Shown piece by piece: positions 1 to 11,188 of a DNA stretch of 64,000 bases. The stretch lies in contig OY755170.1 in NCBI GenBank assembly GCA_963576735.1, positions 21,560,875-21,624,874 of the forward strand, in the 5' to 3' direction. The notes under the pieces were generated by a model. It was not told the DNA's origin. It worked only from the letters and a program-made list of their open reading frames with translations, and did not search any database. Origin of the DNA: Bedellia somnulentella (taxonomy: Eukaryota; Arthropoda; Insecta; Lepidoptera; Bedelliidae). The translations under genes were made by a program, and so were the position numbers. Numbering within the stretch: position 1 is the first letter of the stretch; each line of letters begins with the position of its first letter.

Positions 1-1673
1 CAGTTATCAATTTTGACAGTAAAGTATACTGTTATGATTTTTGAAAATATTTTTACACATCAAGTATAAATTTAACTAGAGATTCACTCGCAAAATAAAG
101 ATAAAACAACTAACCAGTGTTATTTTGCTGCATACGATAACCGATATAGGAAAATTAGAGCAGGACTCATCATCCCCTGTGAAAAATCAATTCCGGAATA
201 AAAGATGACTCGGGATTGTGCAATATTAATTATCTGCTTTGCTGTGTTCATAACAAAAGAATTTTATATGTTCTGCTAGCTAGACTTCTCTATGTTTCCA
301 AAAAATCCACGATCTTGCAAATACCGTTGTTTTTCATACAGTAACAGATTCGTTTTCTTGCCATGATTTTTATGAGTTTTTGGAGAATAATAATGAAGTA
401 AAATGACAGTATAAAGTTTCCACTACCTAATGTCTTTTATTCAAAAATCCTTATTTGTGCCTTATTTTTTAATGTTCTACAAAATAAAAAAATTACCTTT
501 TTAAATTCAGTTGAGTAAAATCCTTACTGTAATTTACCCGTGAAATTGATTTTTAAAGTTTAACCAATTCTTCAATACAATCATTTAATTTAATTTGACA
601 TTTTGGTTTAGTTAATTTCAGTTGGTAAATAAATATGTAAATATCATATTCTCACGGCTTCACATCGACAGCGATAAAATCATACACTTCTAGCCCCTGT
701 TAATTCTGAGGGATAAGAGATGAGAAAATATAACCTGATATCAGGAGTAATTTTGGGAGCAATGGCTTGAACTTTTAGAAGTTGAGAGGGTAAATTATTG
801 TAAAATAAAGTTTGAATGGTAGGAAGTCTCTAGCTACATACACGCTCAATAATAAGTTCAATGACCCAAAACCCCAAGTAGCCACTTACAAAACCTTTGG
901 AAAAATTTTGGTAGCTCTATTTTAAGCGGGAAAGTCTGAGAATTGTTATATTTTAGACAGACAGACAGACATTGAATTGTGCCTTCTTTGCTATGCTGAC
1001 GCCAACATCAATTCAACGTCAACGTGGAATTTGGGTAAGAAATATTGAATTTTTTATTAAAATTTGTTTTATTTATATAATATATATATTTTAAAATTCT
1101 TTTGAATAAAAATCTTAGTTGAAACATAGATCATACAACAGTACAGCTTTATTGTTTTTTTTTGTTTCCATTAAATTAGTGATAGTGGATGTTTCTAGAT
1201 GCAGCTGTATTGTTAATATAGTATAGAGTAGGAATATTATTCTTTATTCTGAGCTTAGGATGATAATAAAAACAGAAGATTGGAAAGATAGAAAGGAAAA
1301 ATACATTTCAACGCTGTACAGAAAAAGTAAATGTAAAAAAATTAAGAACAATAACACAAGGAATTACATTTTAATTTCGCACAAAAAGTAAAAAAATAAA
1401 TAATAGAAAAAACAATGTAAAAAGCAACAAACTGTAAATAAAAATACTTATATAATATTCAAAATTAAATGGAATGAAAAACAAAAAGAATGTAAAATAA
1501 CGGTCACAAATCACAAACAAAAGGAATCAGCTTAGAAGAGAGGGGCCTAAGATGAATAGAAAACTGCTTTCTTTACATTAAAGATGACTGGGGAATAAGT
1601 ATGTTGACCTTTCTGTTATAAGCTGGATCGAGGATGTAGGTCGTGTATGAGCAGAACAGTAAATCTGCATTCA
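1..1673. other. AT-rich sequence, no feature recognised
   Basis: No coding frame of note and no family repeated elsewhere in the window. A short CAGACAGACAGACA tract lies at about 957-970, a common end of degraded insect repeats. Confidence 0.6.
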
Positions 1674-1675
1674 AT

Positions 1676-2115
1676 GAGAGGTTTTCCTTTTTTTCTTTTT
1701 TTCTTCTTCCCTGTTCTCAGGATAGATGGCGCCAGACTTGCTATGTTACTGGTAGGAACGGAACGTCACACCGTTTTTCACACTTGGATGTAATGATATC
1801 GTAAAACGGAACGTGCATAAAAACGTTCTGATTCGAAAGTCTAAATAAATATCAGTTTAAGCCAAGATAGCTTAAAAGTAAATAAACAAAGACGGTATTT
1901 ATATTTAACATTCTTTTTGTTGTTTTTACTCGCCAAAAAGTTACTCTATGGTGATGTGACACATGTTTTTAAAGTTGACATTGGCGAAATTATTGTGGCA
2001 ACACGATTTAGGCCACGAATAAAAAATTTAAGTAAGTAACGTAGTTACATCAACGCCATCTACAGAGCTCTAGGAAACTATGTTGTTTTTTTATTTCTCA
2101 AAAAGAAAACCTCTC
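1676..2115. mobile_element. GAGAGG MITE, copy 1
   Basis: A 440-bp non-coding element with terminal inverted repeats: GAGAGGTTTTCCTTTTTT on the left and the complement of GAGAGGTTTTCTTTTTGAG on the right. It is flanked by the dinucleotide AT on both sides (1674-1675 and 2116-2117), probably the target duplication. Two other copies lie at 6212 and 28754. There is no coding capacity, so it is a non-autonomous DNA transposon. The 2-bp duplication would fit an ISL2EU-like or related mobiliser; that assignment is inferred. Confidence 0.8.
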
Positions 2116-2185
2116 ATAACAATTCCACAATATTACGGTCTGCATTTTTGTTATCTAGTACCTATCAAATCACAAAGGCAGGTAA

Positions 2186-2776
2186 TTGGCCTAGACCTCG
2201 CTTTTATAACATACCCTTTTTATATTATAAATCGATAAAGGACATCAAACTAAACAACTTTGCCCATGGAATGCCTATCTAAAATATTGTAATTTTCAAA
2301 AAAATATAATAATTAAAAATTGTCGTACCTAGTTCAAACTGAGAATGTATAGAATGAGAATCTTTGCTTCAGTGAAAATAAGAAATAAAAAAAATATTTG
2401 ATCTATGCTTTTCGCTCTGTAAACAAAAATATAACTTCTTTCGGTATTTTCCAGTTGTATTGATCGTCGTTGAAAAATAATATCATGAAAATAAACCGGT
2501 AAGCGAGCGATTGAACTGGAAAATACCGAAAGAGGTTATGTTTTTGTTTACACCATAGATCAAATGTTTTTTTTTATTTCTTATTTTCACTGAAGCAAAG
2601 ATTCTCATTCTATACATTCTCAGTTTGAACTAGGTACGACAATTTTTTATTATTATAATTTTTTGAAAATTACAATATTTTAGATAGGCATTCCATGGGC
2701 AAAGTTGTTTAGTTTGATGTCCTTTATCGATTTATAATATAAAAAGGGTATGTTATAAAAGCGAGGTCTAGGCCAA
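2186..2776. mobile_element. Giant foldback element, copy 1
   Basis: A near-perfect palindrome starting TTGGCCTAGACCTCGC and ending with its complement. Each arm is about 265 bp, and the spacer (about 2457-2514) is around 60 nt. No ORF. It occurs again at 6601-7202 and, truncated, at 2771-3163. This is the structure of a foldback MITE; its transcripts would form a long hairpin. No clear target duplication could be identified. Confidence 0.85.
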
Positions 2777-3163
2777 ACTAAACAACTTTGCCCATGGAAT
2801 GCCTATCTAAAATATTGTAATTTAAAAAAAAAACAAAAAAAATGCCGTACCTAGTTCAAACTGAGAATGTATAGAATGAGATTCTTTGCTTCAGTGAAAA
2901 TAAGAAGTAAAAAAAACATTTGATCTATGCTTTTCGCTCTGTAAACAAAAATATTACTTCTTTCGGTATTTTCCAGTTCTATTGATCGTCGTTGAAAAAT
3001 AATATCATGAAAATAAACCGGTAAGCGAACGAGAGAACTGGAAAATACCGAAAGAAGTTATGTTTTTATTTACAGAGCGAAAAGCATAGATCAGATGGTT
3101 TTTTTTTTCTTATTTTCACTGAAGCAAAGAATCTTATTCGATACTTTCTCAGTTTGAACTAGG
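2771..3163. mobile_element. Giant foldback element, truncated copy 2
   Basis: Begins directly at the end of copy 1. It has the same internal arms and centre but lacks about the outer 60-70 bp on the left and more than 100 bp on the right. The left junction falls at a short AAACTAAACAAC stretch that copy 1 also contains internally, so it may have arisen by duplication or recombination at microhomology. Confidence 0.75.
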
Positions 3164-3171
3164 CAGTGATA

Positions 3172-3222
3172 TGTTTCATTATACAATACCCCAATGGGTA
3201 GGCAGTGACTATTGATCGCCAC
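3172..3222 (-). mobile_element. RTE-like LINE 3' end fragment
   Basis: Matches the CCCATTGGGGTAGGCAG / ACTATCGATCGCCAC end of the RTE-like LINE seen at 9650, 13420 and 18840. The repeat tail is missing. Confidence 0.55.
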
Positions 3223-3900
3223 GGGGGTACAGGTACGGTATGGGTTACTTTACCTTTTGTAATAAATGTAACCTTACAGGAAATATGTAATATTATAAAT
3301 TTCAATATTTCATCTAAAATTTAGTCATTACAGTGGATGCAGACAGAAAGTACGAGAATGGAAATCGGATATCGGCTGTATTTTACGTCCAAAATGAAAG
3401 ATTTACGAAGTAAAAATTCACGAGTAAAGCTCTACTCGATAGGGTTGGATCAAACCAGATGGTAACCTTTAATCGGTTAATGGATCTATAAGATTTCGTG
3501 TTGAAGACTATACTTCATCTACTTTCAAACTTTAGGATTGTGGCATTTACCTAATTAGATTTTGTTATTGAGTAAAGTGATGTAGGTGACTTGGATTTCC
3601 AGCTGAGAAATATTGAACTGATTAAATGACAAATGAAAATAAAAAAGTTTTCTGTAAGCTATTATAAGCTTATTGATATTATAGTATAAGTGTAACTTTA
3701 CACTTATAATAGGCTATAAGTGTTATTTTGAAGTGCGTACATAACTATTGCATTTATAATCATTTATATTTCACAACAATTTGTAACGTTTATATGCAAT
3801 TAAAATTACTTAATTATTTTGCCGTAAATTTCACATTACTATATGCCACTTTCTAAAACTTAACTTAAGGTAATGGGTGCTGTCTCATTTTGTAAAGTAT
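3223..3900. other. AT-rich sequence with a small perfect inverted repeat
   Basis: Nothing recognised except a 24-nt inverted repeat at 3685-3708 (TATAAGTGTAA, CT, then its complement). Confidence 0.5.
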
Positions 3901-3904
3901 AACA

Positions 3905-4045
3905 GCTGTGATAGCACAGTAGAACACAGTCTACCGTCCAACAGGCGTGGTATATTAAGTCATGTGACAGTGTATTCATACTATAGCCTATCCCCTATCA
4001 CGTGATGTTAAGAAGTATTTGTGCCTCTGCCCATCCCTTTGGGGA
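3905..4045 (+). mobile_element. SINE-A, internally deleted
   Basis: A degraded tRNA-like head (GTGATAGCACAGTAGAACAC) is joined directly to the middle and 3' module of SINE-A (CATGTGACAGTGTATTC, then CCTCTGCC...GGGGATA). The B box and much of the body are deleted. Confidence 0.65.
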
Positions 4046-4204
4046 TAAAAATAAAATAAAATGATAATTTATTTCAAAGTAAAAAGATAAATCTTTGTTT
4101 TTTGAACGTCAAATTTCAACTTAATATTAAGTTTACTTCGGATTCGGAAGGTGTTTTGTTGAGAGAAGAACCCGTAAGAAACTCGTCAACACACATCTTT
4201 TTTT

Positions 4205-4640
4205 ACGTCCATTACAATTTTGTTGCCAGCCCGGAAACATCCTGCACAGAGCCCTGATGACACCAAGCCACTTTATCATTAATGTAATCATTAACATTGT
4301 AATAGGCTTTGGAACTAAGATTTCTTTTAACTACTGCTTTGAATTTTATTTCTGATAAATTTAAAATGTCCTCAGGTATTTTATTATACATTTTTACGCA
4401 CAACCCCATGAAAGATGTATTTACTTTTGACAATCTGTAGTATTTTGGTACTGAAATTTTATTGTTGTCTTTCAGATTTCGAATATGTCTGTCACAATTT
4501 TTCTCAAAAGAGGCCTGATTCTTTCTTACATACATTATATTTTCATAAATATATTGACATGGCAGCGTCATTATATTTATTGTTTTAATAAATTCCCTCA
4601 AGGAATCTCGGGATCTCTAATTGTAAATACAGAGTGAACG
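4205..4640 (-). pseudogene. Non-LTR retrotransposon RT C-terminus, remnant
   Basis: On the minus strand an open stretch of about 129 codons reads as the end of a LINE polyprotein. It begins with ITLPCQYIYE-like sequence, continues with MYVRKNQASF, and has the diagnostic NTSFMGLCVKMYNKIPEDI block and YYNVNDYINDKVAW. These are characteristic of the region after the reverse transcriptase domain in insect LINEs. There is no RT catalytic core, so the copy is 5'-truncated and dead. The frame ends with a stop at 4212. Family assignment is from remembered motif similarity; the exact clade is uncertain. Confidence 0.7.
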
Positions 4641-5007
4641 TTAGAGTATAACAAAATGAAAAAGTACAATTTATTTATATCAGTGTATTGTTACTTGGAT
4701 ATTTGTAATCTTATGTGTACCTTTCTATGATGTGTATTTGGAGGCAAAGAATTGGGTTTACTGGGACTTTAGAGATTTAACTTATTTTTTGTACGAATTG
4801 CGCTCTACTTAACTAATTAAACTAAGCTTATTATTAAACATATTACTTTACGCTGTTATTTTGACGTAGGATTGGAGAAAACTGCTCATGAATATTCTAG
4901 AAACCTCGCCTTTTTACGATGTTATCTGTCATTTCCACTATATTACATAATGGGTTGCCTATACAACTATGCAAAGGTAAGTAAGTATTTGTATTTGCTG
5001 GTAGGCC
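4641..5007. other. No feature recognised
   Basis: AT-rich, no repeats shared with the rest of the window. Confidence 0.5.
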
Positions 5008-5020
5008 GGTTGACTGGCTG

Positions 5021-5138
5021 ACTGAGAACAACTTAAGTATAGTTCTGTCGCATTGAAATCTTAACAACTGAATGAGACAAAACGATACTTAAGTCGTTTT
5101 TAGCTTGAATACTCAATTCAGAAATCGGGCGTAAAGCA
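5021..5138. mobile_element. ACGCCC palindromic MITE, 5'-truncated copy
   Basis: Matches the complete palindrome at 58640-58781: ACAAAACGATACTTAAGTCG and the ACTCAATTCAGAAAT..GGGCGTA end. The left arm is incomplete. A 13-bp direct repeat, GGTTGACTGGCTG, lies immediately on each side (5008-5020 and 5139-5151). Confidence 0.65.
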
Positions 5139-5151
5139 GGTTGACTGGCTG

Positions 5152-6092
5152 CAGGGGATAATACTCAGTTTTTCGTATGCATTATCGTAAACAAGTAGGG
5201 ATGATGTAGGTTATCCTCAACATGAATGCATTTTTTAAGTAAAAATGTCTCATTTAATGTTATATTACGAAATGTTGCCGTCATTTTTCAAATGAATCGC
5301 ACTAAGCCGCTTTCTCTTCTTTTTCTGTTATGCAACAGAATCTAAGCACAGTTAGTAAATGGTTGGCTCACAATATCAAGTGTTACTTCTGATAGCTTAG
5401 GAGTTCGGAGCATTCTGATTATATATGATTACTCTTGCGTTTATAATACTCTTACTGATACCTGAATATAAAAAAAGTTAACATTATTACCTATTCAATA
5501 AAAAAAGAATCATAGAAATCGGTAGAGAAACACCAAAATTACACATGAAATAAGCCATCGCGCCCGTTACCAAAACCAAATAATTACTAATTTACATATT
5601 ACATACTAGATGGCGCCAGTAGTTGTAGTTGTTATAAGTACTTCATAGTGTTTAACACAACTCTGTCTAAAAATTTGCTTATGTTTGGAGATACTAAACC
5701 GTTCATATGAGCGCATTCACAGAAATCACAAAGCTACAATATTCAGGACTGCTTTAAGTAGTAATCATTGCGCTAAATTTCACAAAGATTGAGCAGTGAT
5801 TGAAGAAACCTCAGACATTAAAAAACAACGCTACCCTTGCGAAGCTGGGGCGATCCACTAGTTTATGAATATATTTGTACAATCTACATTTAGATGTAAA
5901 TGTTTTCTTAATTGGAGTTCAAACCGTTCCTTTGGCAGCCCTTTCCTTGAAATTGAAGGATTGAAACTCAATTAATCACCTGAAGGTAGGCCACATTTTT
6001 TTTTCAAAAAAGTCTTAATATTTCATTAAAATGATAACTCTCTATATCAAGAACACAGGATTGTTTTGAGATATTGAACAATGCCAACATAA
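5152..6092. other. No feature recognised
   Basis: AT-rich. Contains a short TAGATGGCGCCAGTAG motif near 5608, also present inside the GAGAGG MITE, but no further match. Confidence 0.5.
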
Positions 6093-6210
6093 TGATTCTG
6101 ATAAATAAACGATAACTAAAAAAAGGAAAGAAATATTTCGAAACCAGCGGGTTCGAACTAGCGACCTCGGGTAAAAGCCCCGTCACTCTGCCACTCGAGC
6201 TACAGTGCAA
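6093..6210 (-). mobile_element. tRNA-like palindromic element, first part (interrupted)
   Basis: Contains the tRNA-like unit of the 29794 family on the minus strand: GCTCGAGTGGCAGAG (A box) and GTTCGAACCCGC-like B box, preceded by the AAAGGAAAGAAATATTTC arm. The element stops at 6210 where a GAGAGG MITE begins. A short stretch like its other end, ACACATGAGGTTTTCATGTC, resumes at 7209-7245 after the MITE and the foldback element. Both therefore appear to lie inside it. Confidence 0.65.
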
Positions 6211-6211
6211 T

Positions 6212-6599
6212 GAGAGGTTTTCCTTTTTTTCTTTTTTTCTTCTTCCCTGTTCTCAGGATAGATGGCGCCAGAATTGCGATGTTACTGGTACGAACGGAAC
6301 ATCACACCGTTTTTCACACTTGGATGAAATGATATCGTAAAACGGAACGTACATAAAAACGTTCTGATTTGAAAGTCTAAATAAATATCAGTTTAAGCCA
6401 AGATAGCTTAAAAGTAAATAAACAAAGACGGTATTAATATTTAACATTCTTTTTGTTGTTTTTACTCGCCAAAAAGTTACTCGAGGCCACGAAGAAAAAA
6501 TTTAAGTAAGTAACGTACAGTAACGTAGTTACATCAACGCCATCTACAGAGCTCTAGGAAACTATGTTGTTTTTTTATTTCTCAAAAAGAAAACCTCTC
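6212..6599. mobile_element. GAGAGG MITE, copy 2
   Basis: 388 bp, same termini and order as copy 1 with a deletion of about 50 bp after TTACTC. AT occurs on each side (6210-6211 and 6600-6601). Confidence 0.8.
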
Positions 6600-6600
6600 A

Positions 6601-7202
6601 TTGGCCTAGACCTCGCTTTTATAACATACCCTTTTTATATTATAAATCGATAAAGGACATCAAACTAAACAACTTTGCCCATGGAATGCCTATCTAAAAA
6701 TTGTAATTTTCAAAAAATAATAATAATTAAAAATTGTCGTACCTAGTTCAAACTGAGAATGTATAGAATGAGATTCCTTGCTTCAGTGAAAATAAGAAAT
6801 TAAAAAAAAACATTTGATCTATGCTTTTCGCTCTGTAAACAAAAATATAACTTCTTTCGGTATTTTCCAGTTGTATTGATCGCCGTTGAAAAATAATATC
6901 ATGAAAATAAACCGGTAAGCGAGCGATTGAACTGGAAAATACAGAAAGAAGTTATGTTTTTGTTCACAGAGCAAAAAGCATAGATAAGATGTTTTTTTTT
7001 AATTTCTTATTTTCACTGAAGCAAGGAATCTCATTCTATACATTCTCAGTTTGAACTAGGTACGACAATTTTTAATTATTATAATTTTTTGAAAATTACA
7101 ACATTTTAGATAGGCATTCCATAGGCAATGTTGTTAAGTTTGATGTCCTTTATCGATTTATAATATAAAAAGGGTATGTTATAAAAGCGAGGTCTAGGCC
7201 AA
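6601..7202. mobile_element. Giant foldback element, copy 3
   Basis: 602 bp, complete: TTGGCCTAGACC to GGTCTAGGCCAA, with the same centre (ATCATGAAAATAAACCGG) as copies 1 and 2. It abuts the preceding MITE with no spacer. Confidence 0.85.
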
Positions 7203-7250
7203 TTGAGAACACATGAGGTTTTCATGTCAAAACCATTCAAATTATAATAA
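7203..7250. mobile_element. tRNA-like palindromic element, distal end
   Basis: ACACATGAGGTTTTCATGTC followed by AAAACCATTCAAATTAT, equal to the terminal segment of the 29794 and 31581 copies. Confidence 0.55.
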
Positions 7251-7800
7251 TTCTATTTAGGACAGATCCTTACTTAAGAGGAATCAATGTGGGAGCAAAC
7301 GATGTTATTTTAATTTTGTGTGTGTAAGCAAACAACGGAAAAAATATTTTTTACTTCAATAAATTTTAGAGAAAAGTGATACCTATTCAATGTTTGATTG
7401 AATAGCAGGTTTAAGTCAGTAGCGCTTTCATCATACTAATACTACTAATTTGGGCAGTACTTAATCCGTAGAGTTAGTTGAATAGTGAATGGGTGGGGTA
7501 TTAATCATGGTATCAATGCAACGATCATGATCCGCCATTGTTGATATAAATTAGTCGACTACCAATAAGATAATATAATATCCATACTAGCTAACCCTGC
7601 AAACGATGTTTTGGTCGCAAAAGAGGTAATGCAAAAAGTGAACTGATGGAGTGGACAACTAAAGGGTCTTTCAACAAGAACTTTGTTTTTGAAAAATATT
7701 AATTTTTCATAAAGATTTTTTTATATTGTAGTTAAGAATCACAAGAAGAGGAAAGTTCGGCAATTATGAACGAAAAATTATATCATGCAAATATACACCA
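7251..7800. other. No feature recognised
   Basis: AT-rich unique-looking sequence. Confidence 0.5.
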
Positions 7801-7804
7801 TGAC

Positions 7805-8035
7805 TATTTGATCACTTTTGGCTAAATTTCAGGTTTATTTCGAGTATTTTCACATCGCAGGTCTTGATTATTAAGGCTGTAATTGATTCGATTGGCGTAT
7901 AGACTCTGTCCTCAAGATAGCCCGACAAAAAATAACCCATTGGTGTTAAATCACACGATCTGGCTACAGTACACTGGTTGGTATATAAAGACCCATATTT
8001 TTTGAATATAATCAACAGAATCTACATAATGCCAT
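7805..8035 (-). pseudogene. mariner/Tc1-type transposase C-terminal remnant
   Basis: On the minus strand a frame of 67 codons contains RSCDLTPMGYFLSGYLEDRVY. This resembles the block around the third catalytic Asp in mariner-superfamily transposases (usual form SPDLTPLDFFLWGYLKDRVY), followed by an Ile/Leu-rich stretch of the right length. The rest of the transposase and both terminal repeats are absent or unrecognisable, so this is an old fragment. The frame stops at 7812. Similarity is judged by eye; the catalytic Asp is kept but neighbouring residues are changed. Confidence 0.55.
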
Positions 8036-8270
8036 ATAAAATGAGTTTCGAGAAAAAAGTACTCTGTGAAGTGAACACTACACCACTGCCCTAGCTATCG
8101 ACAAGACTTTAGTCTATGACGTGGGAACGTTTGCTTTTGGCATGTTTTGTTTTTATTTTAACGAAAGAATGACTAAATGGCTCTCCAATGCGTTATAGTG
8201 GTAAGTTATGCCAGCTGCGAACTAGTGGGACCACATAGGCCCTTGGGGGAAAACAAAAGTGCTTATTTTT
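8036..8270. other. No feature recognised
   Basis: Nothing supported. Confidence 0.5.
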
Positions 8271-8277
8271 TTACATA

Positions 8278-8512
8278 AATTCATATACTCACGGCCATAA
8301 ATCCCAAAAAGTGGTAGCTAGAGCTTTAGAATAAGAAATTCTTCAGCCACTTTTGGAAATTAAGTGGAGAAACGATTGTAAAAAGAAAGTTTGTGACGGG
8401 TCTCCAATAACTTCGCCCGAAAACCACTTAAATAGTCTTAGCCGCCTTTTAAAAGCACCCACGGGAGGAAATGAGGTAGTGCTATTCTAAGCTGACACTA
8501 CACCGCTGACCG
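8278..8512 (-). mobile_element. SINE-B, diverged full-length copy
   Basis: Reads on the minus strand from the TGTAGTGTCAGCTTAGAATA head to the GCCGTGAGTATATG end. It is diverged from the consensus, so older than the copies at 12573 or 57492. Confidence 0.8.
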
Positions 8513-8916
8513 CTACCTACCTAAATAATAGATACAAATAACAAATGAAAACAAACATAATTGTTTTGTACAATATTTATTTTATTTGACTTAGTTCGGA
8601 AAAACACATATAAATATATTACATTTCTAAAAGCCAATTAGGAGTACTCACAAATGTTCACTTAAATCATTGAACGACAATATTGGGTTTGTAACAAATT
8701 TAACTTGGTCACTAGCTTTCAAAATAAATAAAAAAATAAAATACCGCTCCACCAAAACCGATCTTAACACTTTGAGTTGAATACTCGTGTATCAATATTC
8801 ATTTTTAAAGTAATATCATTTAAGATAGCTCTTAAAATAAATGTGTTTTTTTAATTATTTGTATTGAGTCTGTGAATTGCTAATGGTGTATGCTATCTGC
8901 TTTATCTACTCGGAAC
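8513..8916. other. No feature recognised
   Basis: AT-rich. Confidence 0.5.
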
Positions 8917-9075
8917 TTAAATATTAATTTTTGAGACGAGTTCTAGACACTCTTTTAGAAGTTTTAACAAATAAAAAGTGTCAGAAATGTTCCTTCTCTC
9001 TGATAATGGTAAGAAATTATATCTTTTGTGAAACACACTAGCCTTAAAATCTAGAAAATTAAGAAAACGCAAAAA
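8917..9075 (-). pseudogene. Jockey/CR1-like LINE C-terminal remnant
   Basis: The minus-strand frame contains FLNFLDFKAS, RYNFLPLSERRNISDTF and LLKLLKECLELVSKINI. It aligns residue by residue with the LINE at 23290-24560 (FLKFLDFKAH, RYHFLPLSKRRDIADIC, IIKLLNGAVEYPELTSRINI). It is a 5'-truncated piece from the region following the reverse transcriptase. Confidence 0.7.
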
Positions 9076-9257
9076 ACAAACCCGCGTTACCAATAATGAT
9101 TTATAAGTGCATTTGAAGCTGTGGCAGTATGGATCATTGGCCCGGTAATTGTATGCCCTTACTTGTCCAAAAAAAATTTCAATGATATCTGAATTGAAAT
9201 ATCGTGAACGCATTATTTTGATATTCAGAGAATTGAAATTCCGCCACAACCTCATAA

Positions 9258-9412
9258 AAGATGCAGTTGGAGACCCATCACCAAAAACCCTTATTTCACC
9301 ATCTTTTCCCCACGCAACTTCCAAAAGTGGCTGAGGAATTTCTATTCCCTAGCTCTGGCTACCCCGTTAAGGGATTTATAGCCGTGAGTATATGTATGTA
9401 TGTATGTTATTT
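9258..9412 (+). mobile_element. SINE-B, 5'-truncated
   Basis: Starts at GATGCAGTTGGAGACCCATC and ends GCCGTGAGTATATGTATGTA. The first 100 bp of the family are missing. Confidence 0.85.
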
Positions 9413-9500
9413 ATTCCACTACAAGCTTTTTGCCCGCGACTTCGTCCGCTTGGACTTTATTTTTGCATCCGATTTACGTACAAAATAGTTTTTAGTTCAG
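9413..9500 (+). repeat. Degraded dispersed repeat (CCCGCGACTTCGTCCGC type)
   Basis: AAGCTTTTTGCCCGCGACTT and CGTCCGCTTGGACTTT are typical of an abundant lepidopteran interspersed repeat. Related fragments lie at 52331 and 54268. Confidence 0.5.
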
Positions 9501-9615
9501 TAGTTGAGGTGTTAAGATGGAATGTAGTCGCAACATACATTACATTAAATTATACGTACTTGCTTTGCATTCAGAAGATACATACATATAAAGAAAGAAA
9601 ATGTGCAATCATTAT

Positions 9616-9692
9616 AAAATACATACATACATACATACATATACTCACGCCGTTAATTCCCATTGGGGTAGGCAGAGACTATCGATTATAAA
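9616..9692 (-). mobile_element. RTE-like LINE 3' end with (CATA)n tail
   Basis: Reads on the minus strand as CGATAGTCTCTGCCTACCCC, AATGGGAATTAACGGCGTGA, then ATATGTATG repeats. Strongly 5'-truncated. Confidence 0.8.
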
Positions 9693-11020
9693 ATAAATAG
9701 AACATAATGATATTATAAGTAGCGTCGAAAAGTGTACCGGACTATTTTTAGTGCCATAAGTTCTTACACATCCAACATTTTTATGGATACGACAAAGATT
9801 ACCTTCCTTGAGTTAGTTTTGGTTTATATTCAAACATCTAGGATTTATGACTTACTCAACACTATAGGCTGCATAGTTTATATCTTACCCTGTTCTAAAA
9901 TGAAACAAGGATACAAACAAATAATACTGTCATTATCAATCTACCCCAAATCTACCCTAAGGTCAAGAACAAACTAGAGAAGTCATAAGGCCGTGGTGAA
10001 TCACAAACATGCGATATCTATAAAGATTGTAACAAATATTGACAAGAGGGCCAATGAACAAGATAATAATAATTAATATTGACAAGCATACATAAACAAG
10101 CAAATCCGAATAATTTTTAGTGATATCAAGATATTAAGCCGTTTTTCTGATATTAAATTTACAGTAAAGATTAAAGTTAGATTATTAAAGTTAGATTCGG
10201 AGAAAAACAAAAGATTTAGAACTACAATAAACTTCATAATTAGCCGATAGAAAATCTATGAAAACATATCAAAGTAAAATACACAGAAAGATTCAATCTA
10301 GATTGAGCGATGATGCAAATATAATATTTAGAAGTCAACACGCAGTATTTACAAAGGATTCAGGCAGAATTAGAACGTAAATAAATAGTTTATAGAGTAC
10401 CAGGAATTGATAAAGCAAAGGAGCATGACTGGTAATTCAGCAATTTTAGTGCTATTTTTTGCTGTGTTTGTAACGAAGCAATTTTTCACACCACCTCCTA
10501 TTTGCGGTAGGTGTCCTTAAAATTACACTTACTTACTAAATTTAAACCTGACTGATATCAATTTATTATTTCAACTAAGATGTTATAGTGATAGCCCTCA
10601 CCAACTATTTATGGTGGGGTCAAACACTGTTAAATAAATATAGTGAAGGTTTTGTAGATATGTAGTTTGTTCCGTTTGCGAACATTTCTGTGCAAGTTTC
10701 AGTTGAAAAGTATAGTCAGGGGAATAAAAACATTGGATTTTTCCTCGCAACACTTCAAATTATTTTTATTAATATGTTTTTATTGTTATCGATTTAATCG
10801 TTGTATAATTGACGTAACGTAATGTAATTCTGAAAAGTTTTGTTTGTGTTACTATTCAAATAAACGTAAGAAACCAAATGTTGTACTTAATTCAATTATA
10901 AAGTTTCTATGTAAAGCAAGTGAATCAAAAATGAATGCTATTGTGGTTAAAGGTATGTTAATGTACTTTGTTGAATTCTTTCGGGAATTATTGATTTCTA
11001 TATAGCTAAAATAGACACTG
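9693..11020. other. No feature recognised
   Basis: A long AT-rich stretch; short open frames (for example 9732-9977 plus) show no recognisable domain. Confidence 0.5.
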
Positions 11021-11023
11021 AAT

Positions 11024-11188
11024 GGGTGCCTACAGATGGACACTGGCGGCGTAGGGGAAGGCTTAGGAAGAGATGGAGGGACGACCTGGACAGGTTCGAT
11101 CCAGAATGGTTGTGTACAGCCTCGGACAGAGATGTGCGGGCTCAAAATTGTTAGGTCTTTGCCCAGCAGTGGGAAATAAAGTAAGTTT
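11024..11188 (+). pseudogene. RTE-type LINE C-terminal remnant
   Basis: The plus strand encodes RRRGEGLGRRWRDDLDRFDP, then EWLCTASDRD and VFAQQWEIK. These are the hallmark end of an insect RTE-type reverse transcriptase ORF (usual form RWRDDLD...A.DR..W......AQQW). The GCCCAGCAGTGGGAAATAAA-like end at 11161 is the usual 3' terminus of these LINEs in Lepidoptera. A stop after RAQNC and missing upstream sequence mark it as a dead 5'-truncated copy. It belongs to a different LINE family from the (ATGT)n-tailed one. Confidence 0.75.

Noticed and set aside
2186..7202. Assembly-generated palindrome
   Set aside because: Three separate copies with independent substitutions and different flanks make an artefact unlikely, though long reads would settle it.
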